A stretch of DNA of 64,000 nt from contig CAWEWH010000007.1 of NCBI GenBank assembly GCA_963812775.1, positions 496,001-560,000 of the forward strand. The letters are read 5' to 3'. The notes under the pieces are model-generated. The model was given only the letters and a program-made list of their open reading frames with translations, did no database searches and had not been told where the DNA came from. This document shows positions 35,315 through 45,055 of this stretch, piece by piece. The translations under genes and the position numbers were made by a program. This DNA comes from CAWEWH01 sp963812775 (GTDB lineage: Bacteria > Pseudomonadota > Alphaproteobacteria > Rhizobiales > Beijerinckiaceae). Every line of letters starts with the position of its first letter. Within the stretch, counting starts at the first letter, position 1.

Positions 35315-36818
35315 ATGGCTCATCGCGTGAGGATTGACCTCAAGCCGCTCGAGCGGCCCAAGGGGGGCGATATTGTGGTGTTTGCGGGGGAGGATTTGAA
35401 TGTTTCGCCCGCAACCGGCCGAATTCTGGGTCGCCGCCTCGATGAAACCATCCGCCGGGCTGCCGCCGCCGAGCGTTTCAAGGGACGTCCCAAAACGGCA
35501 CTGGTGGTGAGCGCCCCCGCGCATCTGGACGGGGACCGCCTCGTGGTCATCGGCACCGGCAAGGGCGAGGAGCGAAAGAAGCTCGATTGGCTCAATCTCG
35601 GCGGCTTCATCATGAGCAAGCTCACCGCCGGCCGGGTGGCCCATATCCTCCTTGACGTGCCCGGCGAGCCGCCTTCCGACGCGTCCGCTGCCGCCGATAT
35701 CGCCCTCGGCCTGACCCTGCGCGCTTATCGCTTCGACCGATACAAGACCAAGAAGAAGGACGATTCCGACGAATCGGGCGCCCCCGCCCGTATCATGCTG
35801 CATGTTTCCGACCCCTCAGACGCCCGCAAGACCATGCGCAAGCGGCTTGCCGTCGGCGGCGGCGTGCTTGCCGCGCGCGATCTCGTCAACGAGCCGCCCA
35901 ATGTCCTGCATCCCGAGGAATTCGCCGAGCGCGTCAAGGCGCTGAGCAAGCTCGGCGTCGAGGTCGACATCCTCGACGAGAAGCAGATGAAAAAGCTTGG
36001 CATGCGGGCGCTGCTCGGGGTGGGGCAGGGGTCGCGGCGCGAGAGCCGGCTCGTCGTCATGCACTGGAACGGCGGCAGGCCGAGCGAGAAGCCGGTGGCC
36101 ATCATCGGCAAGGGCGTCTGCTTCGACACCGGCGGCATTTCGATCAAGCCAGCCGGCGGCATGGAGGACATGAAGGGCGACATGGCCGGTGCCGCTTGTG
36201 TGGTCGGCCTCATGCAAGCGCTCGCCAGCCGCCAAGCCTCTGCCAACGTGGTCGGCACCATCGGGCTTGTCGAGAACATGCCTGATGGCGGCGCCCAGCG
36301 GCCCGGCGACATCGTCACCTCCATGTCGGGCCAGACCATCGAGATCATCAACACCGACGCGGAGGGGCGTCTGGTCCTCTGCGACGCGCTGCACTACGTG
36401 CGCGAGCGCTTCAAGCCGCAATTCATGGTCGATCTGGCGACGCTGACCGGCGCTATCATGGTGGCGCTCGGGCAGGAGCATGCCGGGCTTTTCTCCAACA
36501 ACGACACGCTGGCCGATCGCCTCATCGCCGCCGGCAAGACGACGGGGGAGCTCGTCTGGCGCCTGCCGCTCGGCAAGGCCTACGACAAGCTCATCGAACT
36601 CGAAGTTCGCCGACGTGAAGAACACCGGCGGCCGCCATGCCGGCTCGATCACCGCGGCGCAATTCCTGCAGCGCTTCGTCGGCGACACGCCATGGGCGCA
36701 CCTCGACATTGCCGGCACCGGCATGGGCTCGCCGCAGACCGACATCAACCGCTCGTGGGCATCCGGCTGGGGCGTTCGCCTCCTCGACCGCCTCATCAGC
36801 GACCACTACGAACACTAG
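35315..36818 (+). CDS. pepA: Leucyl aminopeptidase PepA, frameshifted in this sequence
   Basis: PepA is a hexameric two-zinc aminopeptidase of the M17 family, and in some bacteria also a DNA-binding protein. The M17 motifs are IGKGVCFDTGGISIKP, MKGDMAGAACV and the signature NTDAEGRLVLCDAL. The frame breaks at GAACTC (36596-36601). Removing one A gives YDKLIDSKFADVKNTGGRHAGSITAAQFLQRFV, which is the family consensus. The span is 3n+1, intact length about 500 residues. The ATG at 35315 starts MAHRVRIDL. holC follows, as in many proteobacteria. Confidence 0.93.
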
Positions 36819-36828
36819 CGCGCAAGCA

Positions 36829-37281
36829 ATGACCGAGATTCTCTTCTACCACCTCGAGCGCCAGCCTCTCGAAAGGGTGCTGCCAACCTTGCTGCACAAG
36901 AGCCTCGAGCGCGGCTGGAACGTCGTCGTCGAGGTTCCCGGCGACGAGCGCCTGCAGGCGCTCGACGATCACCTATGGACCTATAGCGACGACGGCTTCC
37001 TGCCCCATGGCACCGACAACGAGCCCGATGCGGCCGGCCAGCCAGTCCTGCTCACGACCGGCGGCGCAAGACCCAACGGCGCCCAGATTCGCTTCCTCGT
37101 GGCAGGCGCCAGCTTGCCGGCCGATCCTTCCGGCTATGAACGGGTCGTTCTCATGTTCGACGGTAGTGACGATGAGGCGTTGGCCCGCGCTCGCGCCGAC
37201 TGGTCGCGCGCCAAGGCGTCAGGCCTTGCGGCCACCTATTGGCAGCAAGACGAGGACGGCCGCTGGCAGAAGAAGGCGTGA
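36829..37281 (+). CDS. holC: DNA polymerase III subunit chi
   Basis: The 150-residue product has MTEILFYHLERQPLERVLPTLLHKSLERGW, DHLWTYSDDGFLPHGT and a final ADWSRAKASGLAATYWQQDEDGRWQKK, the chi-subunit pattern. Chi links the clamp loader to single-strand DNA-binding protein. It starts 10 bases after pepA, the usual pairing. Confidence 0.94.
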   Translation: MTEILFYHLERQPLERVLPTLLHKSLERGWNVVVEVPGDERLQALDDHLWTYSDDGFLPHGTDNEPDAAGQPVLLTTGGARPNGAQIRFLVAGASLPADPSGYERVVLMFDGSDDEALARARADWSRAKASGLAATYWQQDEDGRWQKKA

Positions 37282-37481
37282 GCCTGCAATGTTGCGCGCA
37301 ACGTTGCGTTGGGACAGCGCGCAACACCCGCGCAACGCTTGGCGCCGGGCTTCTCAGGCGTATCGAATCCTGGAGAAAGTAACCTATATTCAAAGCCTTA
37401 CGCTGACGGGGCAATTGCATGATCGCGCCTCACTGCAAAGCACGGCATAATCCGGGCGCTTTGGCCCTTTAGGACAACGTG

Positions 37482-39037
37482 ATGCTCGTCCCAATCCGTC
37501 CGGTCTCGATGCCGTTCTTTGCCGTTGTGCTGGGCCTTGGCGTCGTGTTCGGCGCGCTCGCCCAAGAACTCCAGACAGGACCAGCAGCAGGGGCACGCCG
37601 CGCGCCCCGGCCAGCAGGGGCAGGGGTCCCAAAAACCCGATAACGCCCGCCTGCCGTCCAATTCCGTCAGCCGCCACAGCCTCGACGTGAAGGGCGCCAC
37701 CCTCAACTACACGGTCACCGCCGGCGCGATTCCTCTGATGGACGGCCAGAACCGCGTCCTCGTCGAGATCGCCTACGTGGCCTATGTGGTCGACGCGTCC
37801 GAGCCCACGAACCGGCCCATCGCCTTCGCGTTCAACGGCGGCCCCGGCGCGTCTTCCGCCTACCTGCATTTCGGCGCGCTCGGCCCCAAGCGCCTCGCCT
37901 TTGGCAACCAGGGTGACGGGCCTTCGAAACCGCCGGTGCTCGCCGACAATCCCGACACTTGGCTTCCCTTCACCGATCTTGTGTTCATCGATCCGGTCGG
38001 CACTGGTTACAGCCGCTTCATCGCCGACAACGAGGCCGCACACCGCCAGTTCTGGTCGGTGGACGGCGATGCGCAGTCGCTGGCGCGCGTCGTCGCGAAA
38101 TATGTGCTGAAGAACGGCCGCGTGGCCTCGCCGAAATACCTCGTCGGCGAGAGCTATGGCGGCTTCCGCTCGCCCAAGGTCGCCGCGTTGCTGGGCTCAA
38201 ACGAAGGCATGGCAGTGGCGGGCCTTGTCCTCGTCTCGCCGGTGCTTGATTTCACCCTGCGCAGCGATGCCGTCGTCTCGCTGCCGTCCATCGCGGCGCG
38301 GCTGCCGTCCATGGCGGCTGCCCGGCTCGAGCGCGACGGCCAGCTCGGCCCCGCGCGGCTCGCCGAAGTCGAGCGCTACGCCGGCGGCGACTTCGTGCTC
38401 GACCTGATGAAAGGCCCGCGCGACACTGCCGCGGTGGAGCGCATCGTCGAAAGGGTCAGCGCCTTTACGGGCCTCGACCCCGCCTTCGTGCGCCAGCGGG
38501 CGGGACGCATCGACATGTGGAGCTTCTCGCGCGAGTTCCACCGCCAGAATCAGCGCGTTGGCAGCTCCTATCAACGTCTCGGTCTCCGGCTACGACCCGG
38601 CTCCGGCGGCGGCGCAGTCGCAGGCCGAGGACGCCGTCCTCGAGGCCTCGCGCGCCCCGCTGACCAGCGCCGCCATCGACTACCTCACTCGCACGCTCAA
38701 CTGGAAGCCGGACGGGCCGTACCATCTGCTCAACGGCGAGGTGTCGCGGTCCTGGCGCTGGAACGCCGGCCCCCAGGCGGCCCAGGCCGTGAGCGACCTG
38801 CGGCGGCTTCTGGCCAGCGACCCCCGGGCGCAGGTGCTCGTCACCCATGGCTATACTGACCTCGTCACCCCCTACTTCGCCGCGAAGCTCCTGCTTGACC
38901 AATTGCCGGCTTTCGGCGAACAAAATCGCGTGCGTCTGGAGGTGTTCCCGGGCGGGCACATGTTCTATACCCGCGACGGATCTCGAGCCGCCTTCCGCGA
39001 CAGTGTCAAGAAGCTCTTCGATGCAGCAGCCGGCTGA
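37482..39037 (+). CDS. S10-type serine carboxypeptidase, exported, frameshifted twice
   Basis: A signal peptide (FFAVVLGLGVVFGALAQ) begins in one frame. The body is in a second frame (AFAFNGGPGASSAYLHFGALGP; nucleophile Ser in VGESYGGFR) and the end in a third (catalytic Asp in YTDLVTPYFA, His in GGHMFYTRDG). Break 1 is at GAACTC (37566-37571); removing one A gives AQDSRQDQQQ. Break 2 is near 38570-38574, between SSY and NVSVSGYDP. The span is 3n+2, as expected for two extra bases, and the intact length is about 517 residues. It is a periplasmic carboxypeptidase of the S10 family. Confidence 0.88.
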
Positions 39038-39455
39038 CCGGGCAAGACGCCTCTTGCCGACGGCGCATGTTCTCGCGCTCTCGGCGGCGACCGCGCTGGC
39101 CTTCGGCATCGCGGGCTGCGCCATGGACATGGGCGGCTTCTCCTTCGTGAAGAAGAAGACAGCCGACGAGGCCGTGCCCACCAACGCAAATGTCTCCGAC
39201 GCCGGTCCGCTGCTCGGCGCCGACGGCCGCTGTCCGGACGACGGCCTGCCGCGCACCGGGCCGCGCGGCATGCCGCAGAGCATCGATCTTGGCATGTCGG
39301 AATGCGAGCTCGTGCGCGTCAAAGGCCAGCCCACCGACGTGCTCATCGGCAGCGACGGCAAGGGCGGGCGCGAGGTGCAGGTGCTCTACCAGGAGCCGAC
39401 CGGCAAGAAGCTCTTCCTGTTCAGCTCGAACAAGCTGACGCGGGTCGTCGACTAG
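39021..39455 (+). CDS. Putative lipoprotein (144 aa)
   Basis: The ATG at 39021 overlaps the end of the carboxypeptidase gene by 17 bases. The leader ends in a plausible lipobox (ALAFGIAGC, Cys as first mature residue). The mature part holds IDLGMSECELVRVKGQPTDVLIG, VQVLYQEPTGKKLFLFSSNKLTRVV, a small beta-rich domain reminiscent of SmpA/OmlA-like lipoproteins, but I cannot assign the family. It is followed by the convergent ABC-F gene. Confidence 0.72.
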   Translation: MQQPADRARRLLPTAHVLALSAATALAFGIAGCAMDMGGFSFVKKKTADEAVPTNANVSDAGPLLGADGRCPDDGLPRTGPRGMPQSIDLGMSECELVRVKGQPTDVLIGSDGKGGREVQVLYQEPTGKKLFLFSSNKLTRVVD

Positions 39456-39465
39456 CGTTCCCGCC

Positions 39466-41337
39466 TTACTGCTCGGCCGCTTCGATCTCGCCGGAGACTT
39501 GGAGCCAGTCCTCCTCGACCTTGGCCAGCGCCACGACGGCCTCGGCGCGCATCCTGGCCAGCTCCGCTGCCTTGGCGGGCGAGTTGCGGAAAGTGTCCGG
39601 CGCAGCCAGGGCCGCATCGACCTTGGCGATGGCGGTGGTCAGTTTCTGCATGCGCGCCTCGAGCGCTTCGGCCTGTTTGCGCAGCGGCGCCAGAGTTTCA
39701 CGCTTGCCCGCCGCCTCGCGCCGCCGCTGCGTCTTGCCGCCCCGTGCTCCCGGTGCGGTCGTGTCGGCGCCCGTCTCGCCGCCGAGGACGATCTTGCGAT
39801 AGTCGTCGAGGTCGCCGTCGAAGGGGCGCACCGTGCCGCCGGCGACAAGCCACAGCCGCTCGACGCAGGCCTCGACCAGGAAGCGGTCGTGGCTGATCAG
39901 CACCACAGCGCCCTCGTAGTCGTTGATGGCTTCGAGCAGCGCCTGGCGGCTGGCGATGTCGAGATGGTTGGTGGGCTCGTCGAGGATGAGAAGGTGCGGC
40001 CCCTCGAACGTGGCAAGCCCCATGAGCAGCCGCGCCTTTTCGCCGCCCGACAGCGAGGCGGCAGGCGTGTCGGCCTTCTGGCCGGGAAAACCCATCCGCG
40101 CCGCCCGCGTGCGGATCTGCAACTCCGTCCCGCCGGGCGTCAACGCCGCCACGTGCTGGTAGGGGCTCGCGGCGGGATTGAGCTCGTCGAGCTGATGCTG
40201 CGCGAAATAGGCCGCCCGCAGCTTTGCCGAGCGGCGGATATCGCCCCTGAGCGGCGCCAGCCGCCCGGACAGGAGCTTGGCAAAGGTCGACTTGCCATTG
40301 CCGTTCTGGCCAAGCAGCGCGATGCGGTCGTCGGGCGACAACGACAGGTTGAGCCGGTCCAGCACGATCGTCTCGCCATAGCCGGCCGACACGTCCTCCA
40401 TGGCAATGATCGGCGGCGACAGCGGCCGCGCCGGGGTGACGAAGTTGAAGGGCAGCACCTCGGCCTCCGCCACCGGCGCGATGGGCTCCATCTTGGCAAG
40501 GCGCTTGATGCGCGACTGCGCCTGCCGGGCCTTCGAGGCCTTGGCGCGGAAACGGTCGACGAAGGCCTGGAGATGCTTGCGTTCTGCCTCCTGCTTGGCG
40601 CGCGCCGCGCTCTCCAGCGCCTGCCGCTCACGCCGCTGCCGGTCGAACGACGTGTAGCCGCCGCGATAGAGGCTGAGCCTGCCGCGATCGAGAAACAGGA
40701 TGTGGTCGGCGACCGTGTCGAGCAGCTCGCGGTCGTGGCTGATGACGATGAAGGTGTGCGGATAGCGCGCCAGGAAGTCGTAGAGCCACAACGTGCCTTC
40801 GAGATCGAGATAGTTGGTCGGCTCGTCGAGGAGCAGCATGTCGGGGGCCGAGAACAGGACTGCCGCCAGCGCCACTCGCATGCGCCAGCCGCCGGAGAAC
40901 GACGAGCAGGGCCTCGCCTGGGCGGCGGCCTCAAAGCCGAGCCCGTGCAGGATGGCGGCAGCCCGCGCCGGCGCCGAATGGGCGCCGATATCGACGAGGC
41001 GCGTCTCGATCTCCGCCCGCCGCATCGGGTCGGCAGTCGTCTCCGCCTCGGCGATGAGCTGGCTGCGCTCGATGTCGGCGGCAAGGACGACGTCGATCAG
41101 CGCCTCCTCGCCGCCCGGGGCCTCCTGGGCGACGCCCCCGATGCGCCGCCGCCGCGGCCGCGAGATTGTCCCGGCGTCGGGGCCGATATCGCCCTCGATC
41201 AGCCGAAACAGCGTCGTCTTGCCGGCTCCATTGGCGCCGACGAGCCCCACCCGGGCGCCGTCCGGGATGGCCGCGGTGGCGCCCTCGAGAATGATTCGCC
41301 CGCCAATACGATAGGTGAGGTCATTGATATGCAGCAC
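39466..41337 (-). CDS. ABC-F family ATP-binding protein
   Basis: This 623-residue protein has two tandem ABC domains and no membrane part. Domain 1 has GANGAGKTTL, FSGGWRMRVALA and LLLDEPTNYLDL. Domain 2 has GQNGNGKSTF, LSGGEKARLLMG and LILDEPTNHLDI. The linker between them is the charged helical ABC-F linker, and the carboxyl end is a coiled coil (LRKQAEALEARMQKLTTAIAKV). ABC-F proteins act on ribosomes. The length and tail suggest the Uup/EttA-like class. The GTG at 41337 is the preferred start because it precedes the first strand by two codons and follows an AGGGGGG motif. Confidence 0.92.
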   Translation of the reverse strand: MLHINDLTYRIGGRIILEGATAAIPDGARVGLVGANGAGKTTLFRLIEGDIGPDAGTISRPRRRRIGGVAQEAPGGEEALIDVVLAADIERSQLIAEAETTADPMRRAEIETRLVDIGAHSAPARAAAILHGLGFEAAAQARPCSSFSGGWRMRVALAAVLFSAPDMLLLDEPTNYLDLEGTLWLYDFLARYPHTFIVISHDRELLDTVADHILFLDRGRLSLYRGGYTSFDRQRRERQALESAARAKQEAERKHLQAFVDRFRAKASKARQAQSRIKRLAKMEPIAPVAEAEVLPFNFVTPARPLSPPIIAMEDVSAGYGETIVLDRLNLSLSPDDRIALLGQNGNGKSTFAKLLSGRLAPLRGDIRRSAKLRAAYFAQHQLDELNPAASPYQHVAALTPGGTELQIRTRAARMGFPGQKADTPAASLSGGEKARLLMGLATFEGPHLLILDEPTNHLDIASRQALLEAINDYEGAVVLISHDRFLVEACVERLWLVAGGTVRPFDGDLDDYRKIVLGGETGADTTAPGARGGKTQRRREAAGKRETLAPLRKQAEALEARMQKLTTAIAKVDAALAAPDTFRNSPAKAAELARMRAEAVVALAKVEEDWLQVSGEIEAAEQ

Positions 41338-41475
41338 GGGCCCCCCTTTTGGGACCGCAATGCGCACGATACAAGGCCTGGGGGGCGTCGTGGCCCAATG
41401 TGAGGCGTGCAACTTGACCTTCAGCGCCCCGCACTTGACCATCGCCGCCTTCCAGGTCGAATCCAAGGGGCTGTC

Positions 41476-42162
41476 ATGACGACATTGTCGCGCGTCGCGT
41501 TCTTCAAGGAGGCCGGGGTCGACCTGACGCCCTACGAAACCCGCTCCCACTGGCGCCGCTTCGAGCAGGACGAGATCCTGGTCGACTTCGAGGACGTGTC
41601 CTCTGACGTGTATTTCCTCGTCTCCGGGGAGGTGCGCATTCTCATACGCACGCCGGCCGGCAAGGAGGTCATCCTAGCCGAAATGCGCGGCGGCCAGTTT
41701 TTCGGCGAGATGTCCGCCATCGACGGCATCAAACGGTCCGCCAACGTCACCGCGCTCACCCGCGGTGAGGTCTGTATTGTGCCGGCCACCGTTTTCAAGG
41801 AGATGGTCTTTGCCACTGCGGCCGTCGGCGACCGGCTGATGCGCCACCTCATCGGCCGTGTGCGCGAGCTCAACGCGCGGCTCATGGAGCAATCTGTCCT
41901 CGACCTGCGCCACCGCCTCTATTCGGAACTGATCCGGCTGTCGGTGCCGCGGCCGGGCCATCAGGGCGAGCGGGTGGTGACGCCGCCGCCCTATCATCAC
42001 GTGCTGGCGGCCCGCATCGGCTGCCGCCGGGAGCAGGTGACGCGCGAGTTCACCGTGCTGTCGCAGGAAAAGCTCATCGAGCGCACGCGCGGCGCCCTTG
42101 TCTTGAAGAAGCCGCAGGTCCTCGAATCGCGCGTTTCAGAGGCTCTGCGCGAAGACGGCTGA
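41476..42162 (+). CDS. Crp/Fnr family transcriptional regulator
   Basis: The 228-residue protein has an amino cyclic-nucleotide-binding fold (DVYFLVSGEVRILIRTPAGKEVILAEMRGGQFFGEMSAIDG) and a carboxyl Crp-type HTH (HHVLAARIGCRREQVTREFTVLSQEKLIE). The FNR iron-sulfur Cys cluster is missing, so it is not an Fnr-type oxygen sensor. The cAMP-contact residues GEMSAI resemble Crp, but the ligand is unknown. It starts 13 bases before a transporter ATPase gene, which it may control. Confidence 0.9.
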   Translation: MTTLSRVAFFKEAGVDLTPYETRSHWRRFEQDEILVDFEDVSSDVYFLVSGEVRILIRTPAGKEVILAEMRGGQFFGEMSAIDGIKRSANVTALTRGEVCIVPATVFKEMVFATAAVGDRLMRHLIGRVRELNARLMEQSVLDLRHRLYSELIRLSVPRPGHQGERVVTPPPYHHVLAARIGCRREQVTREFTVLSQEKLIERTRGALVLKKPQVLESRVSEALREDG

Positions 42163-42175
42163 GCAATTTGGTGCA

Positions 42176-43354
42176 ATGAATATTTCGCCGGAGGCGGGCA
42201 GGGGCCGGCGCGTTGCCATCGGTGCCGCGCGTCGCAATTTCGCGCCCTGGCAGGATCCGGCCGCCGTCCCGCTCATCCGCTTCGAAGGGCTGACGAAACG
42301 CTTCGGCGCGGTGGTCGCCGTCGACGATCTCAGTCTGGACATCTTCGAGCGCGAGCTGTTCTGCCTGCTCGGCCCCTCCGGCTGCGGCAAGAGCACGTTG
42401 ATGCGGCTGCTTGCTGGCTTCGAGACCCCCGATGCCGGCCGCATCCTGCTCGCCGGCGCCGACATTGGCGGCGTGCCGCCCCATGGGCGGCCGGTCAACA
42501 TGATGTTCCAGTCCTACGCGCTTTTCCCGCACATGACGGTCGCCGGCAACATCGCCTTTGGGCTCCGCCAGGAGAGGATGGCCAAGGACGAGATCGCCGC
42601 GCGCGTCGAGGAGATGTTGCGCCTTGTGCAGCTCGACGATCTCGGCGGACGCCGCCCCGATCAGCTTTCCGGCGGCCAGCGCCAGCGCGTCGCCCTGGCG
42701 CGGGCGCTCGCCAAGCGCCCCAAGGTCCTGTTGCTCGACGAGCCGCTTGCCGCTCTCGACAAGAAGCTTCGCCAGGAGACGCAGTTCGAGCTGATGGACA
42801 TCCAGGTGAAGCTTGGCACCACGTTCCTGGTCGTCACCCACGACCAGGATGAGGCCATGACCATGTCCAATCGCATTGGCGTCATGGATCGCGGCCGTCT
42901 CGTGCAGGTGGCGCCGCCAGGCGAAGTCTACGAAGCGCCGGCCAGCCGCTACGTCGCCGCCTTCGTGGGCGACATCAACATGTTCGAGGGCTCCGTCATG
43001 GGCCGCGAGCCGGCCGGTTGGAGCATCGCATGCCCCGGCCTCGACGCCCCGCTTGCGGTGGCGACGGACACGGCGCTCGTGCCAGGGCAATCGGTCGCCG
43101 TCGCTGTCCGGCCCGAGAAATGGGCGCTCCACCGCGCCGCGCCGCCGCCCGGCACACCGAACGTCCTCGCCGGCCAGGTGTTCGACATCGGCTATCTCGG
43201 CGACACGACGCGCTACATCGTCCGCCTCGCCGGTGGCGAAAGCGTGCGCGTCGCCGTTGCCAACGCAGCGCGCACCACGGAGCCAGCCGTCACCTGGGAT
43301 GACCGTGTTCATGTCAGCTTCGCGCCCGCTTCCGGCATCGTGTTGACGTGCTAG
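42176..43354 (+). CDS. Polyamine-type ABC transporter ATP-binding protein
   Basis: The 392-residue protein has Walker A GPSGCGKSTL, Q-loop MMFQSYALFPHM, signature LSGGQRQRVALARAL, Walker B LLLDEPLAALD and H-loop VVTHDQDEA, followed by a TOBE domain (about residues 285-385). The closest family is the PotA/PotG ATPase for putrescine or spermidine. It is followed by two permease genes with close spacing. No substrate-binding protein gene is present in the cluster. Confidence 0.92.
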   Translation: MNISPEAGRGRRVAIGAARRNFAPWQDPAAVPLIRFEGLTKRFGAVVAVDDLSLDIFERELFCLLGPSGCGKSTLMRLLAGFETPDAGRILLAGADIGGVPPHGRPVNMMFQSYALFPHMTVAGNIAFGLRQERMAKDEIAARVEEMLRLVQLDDLGGRRPDQLSGGQRQRVALARALAKRPKVLLLDEPLAALDKKLRQETQFELMDIQVKLGTTFLVVTHDQDEAMTMSNRIGVMDRGRLVQVAPPGEVYEAPASRYVAAFVGDINMFEGSVMGREPAGWSIACPGLDAPLAVATDTALVPGQSVAVAVRPEKWALHRAAPPPGTPNVLAGQVFDIGYLGDTTRYIVRLAGGESVRVAVANAARTTEPAVTWDDRVHVSFAPASGIVLTC

Positions 43355-43356
43355 CC

Positions 43357-44269
43357 ATGGGCGCCCGCATCGAACCCATCGGACGACGCGTGGTGCGCGC
43401 CGCTCCATTTCTGTGGCTGGGACTGTTCTTCCTCGCGCCGTTCCTCATCGTCTTGAAAATATCGCTGTCCGACGCGGTGACGGCGCAGCCGCCCTACCGG
43501 CCGACCGTCGACTGGTCGCAGGGAATTCTCAGGCCTCGTCGAGGCGCTGAAGGGGTTCGATTTCGAGACCTTCGTGCTGCTCGCTGGCGACGACCTCTAC
43601 TGGCAGTCGGGGCTTTCGTCGCTGCGCATCGCTGCCATCGCCACCTTGATCTTGCTCGGTATCGGCTACCCGGTAGCCCACGCCATGGCACAGGCGCCGG
43701 CGCGGTGGCGCCACGTGCTCCTGATGCTCGTCGTGCTGCCGTTCTGGACGAGCTTTCTGATCCGCGTCTACGCTTGGATCGGCATCTTGAAGCCCGAAGG
43801 GCTGCTCAATGCCGGCCTGATGCGCCTCGGCATCATCGACGAGCCGCTGATGATCCTCAACACGGACATCGCCGTGCTCATCGGCCTCGTCTATTCCTAT
43901 CTGCCCTTCATGGTGCTGCCGCTCTTTGCCACCTTGGAGAAGCTCGACGGCACGCTCATCGAGGCGGCACAGGATCTCGGCGCGCCTCCCTGGCGCGCCT
44001 TCTGGACCATCACGGTGCCGCTGTCGTGGCCTGGCATCGTCGCCGGCTCGCTGTTGTGCTTCATCCCCATCGTCGGGGAGTTCGTCATCCCCGATCTCCT
44101 CGGCGGCTCCGAGACCTTGATGATCGGCAAGACGCTGTGGAGCGAGTTCTTCGCCAACCGCGACTGGCCGCTGGCCTCCGCTGTCGCCGTCGTGCTGCTC
44201 GTCGTCCTCGTCGGGCCGCTCGTCGCCTTCCGCGAGGTCGAGGCGCGGCGCCTGGAGCGGGCACAATGA
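43357..44269 (+). CDS. Polyamine-type ABC permease (PotB/PotH-like), frameshifted in this sequence
   Basis: The first helix (FLWLGLFFLAPFLIVLKISLSDAV) is in one frame. After GAATTC (43523-43528) the other frame continues to the end. Removing one A gives DWSQGFSGLVEALKGFDFETFVLLAGDDLYWQSGL, a proper periplasmic loop. Further helices and the EAA loop (LIEAAQDLGAPPWRAFWTITVPLSWPGI) follow. The span is 3n+1, intact length about 303 residues. The stop overlaps the next permease by four bases. Confidence 0.9.
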
Positions 44270-45054
44270 ACCGGCGCTTCTCTGCCCTCAGCGCGACGAC
44301 GCTGGCCCTCGGCCTCGCCTTCCTCTACCTGCCGATTCTCATTCTCATCGTCTTCTCGTTCAACTCCTCGCGCCTCGTCACCGTGTGGGGCGGCTTCTCG
44401 ACGCAATGGTACGCGGCGCTGATGCAGAACGAGCCGCTTCTCGACGCCGCCTGGATCAGCCTGCGCATTGCCTTCATCTCGGCCCTGCTGGCGACGCTGC
44501 TCGGCACGCTGGCGGCCATCGCGCTCGTGCGGCACGGCCGCTTCCGCGGCCGCGCGCTGTTCACCGGCATGATCTACGCGCCCCTCGTCATGCCGGAGGT
44601 CATCACCGGGCTTGCGCTCCTCCTCTTCTTCGTCGCCATCAATCTCGACCGGGGCTTCTGGACGGTGACCCTCGCGCACACGACTCTGACCATGTGCTTC
44701 GTCACCGTCATCGTGCAGGCGCGCCTCGTGACCTTCGACCGCGGCCTCGAGGAAGCGGCGATGGACCTCGGCGCCCCGCCGCTCAAGACCTTCCTCTTCA
44801 TCACCCTGCCGCTGATCGCCCCGTCGGTCGGCGCTGGCTTCCTGCTCGCCTTCACGCTCTCCCTCGACGATCTCGTTCTTGCCAGCTTCACGTCGGGGCC
44901 TTCCTCGACGACGCTGCCCATGCGCATCTACAGCCAGGTGCGGCTTGGCGTGACGCCGGAGATCAACGCCGCCTGCACCATCCTCATAGGCGTCGTGGCG
45001 CTGGTGGTGATGCTCGCCTCGCTCATGGGCAAGCGTGGGCTCGTAGCGCGGTAG
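44266..45054 (+). CDS. Polyamine-type ABC permease (PotC/PotI-like)
   Basis: The 262-residue protein has six helices, beginning ALGLAFLYLPILILIVFSFN, and the EAA loop EEAAMDLGAPPLKTFLFITLPLIAPSV that contacts the ATPase. LSLDDLVLASFTSGP is typical of the PotC/PotI branch. Its ATG overlaps the upstream permease stop. It converges on an AsmA-like gene with one base between the two stops. Confidence 0.93.
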   Translation: MNRRFSALSATTLALGLAFLYLPILILIVFSFNSSRLVTVWGGFSTQWYAALMQNEPLLDAAWISLRIAFISALLATLLGTLAAIALVRHGRFRGRALFTGMIYAPLVMPEVITGLALLLFFVAINLDRGFWTVTLAHTTLTMCFVTVIVQARLVTFDRGLEEAAMDLGAPPLKTFLFITLPLIAPSVGAGFLLAFTLSLDDLVLASFTSGPSSTTLPMRIYSQVRLGVTPEINAACTILIGVVALVVMLASLMGKRGLVAR

Positions 45055-45055
45055 T

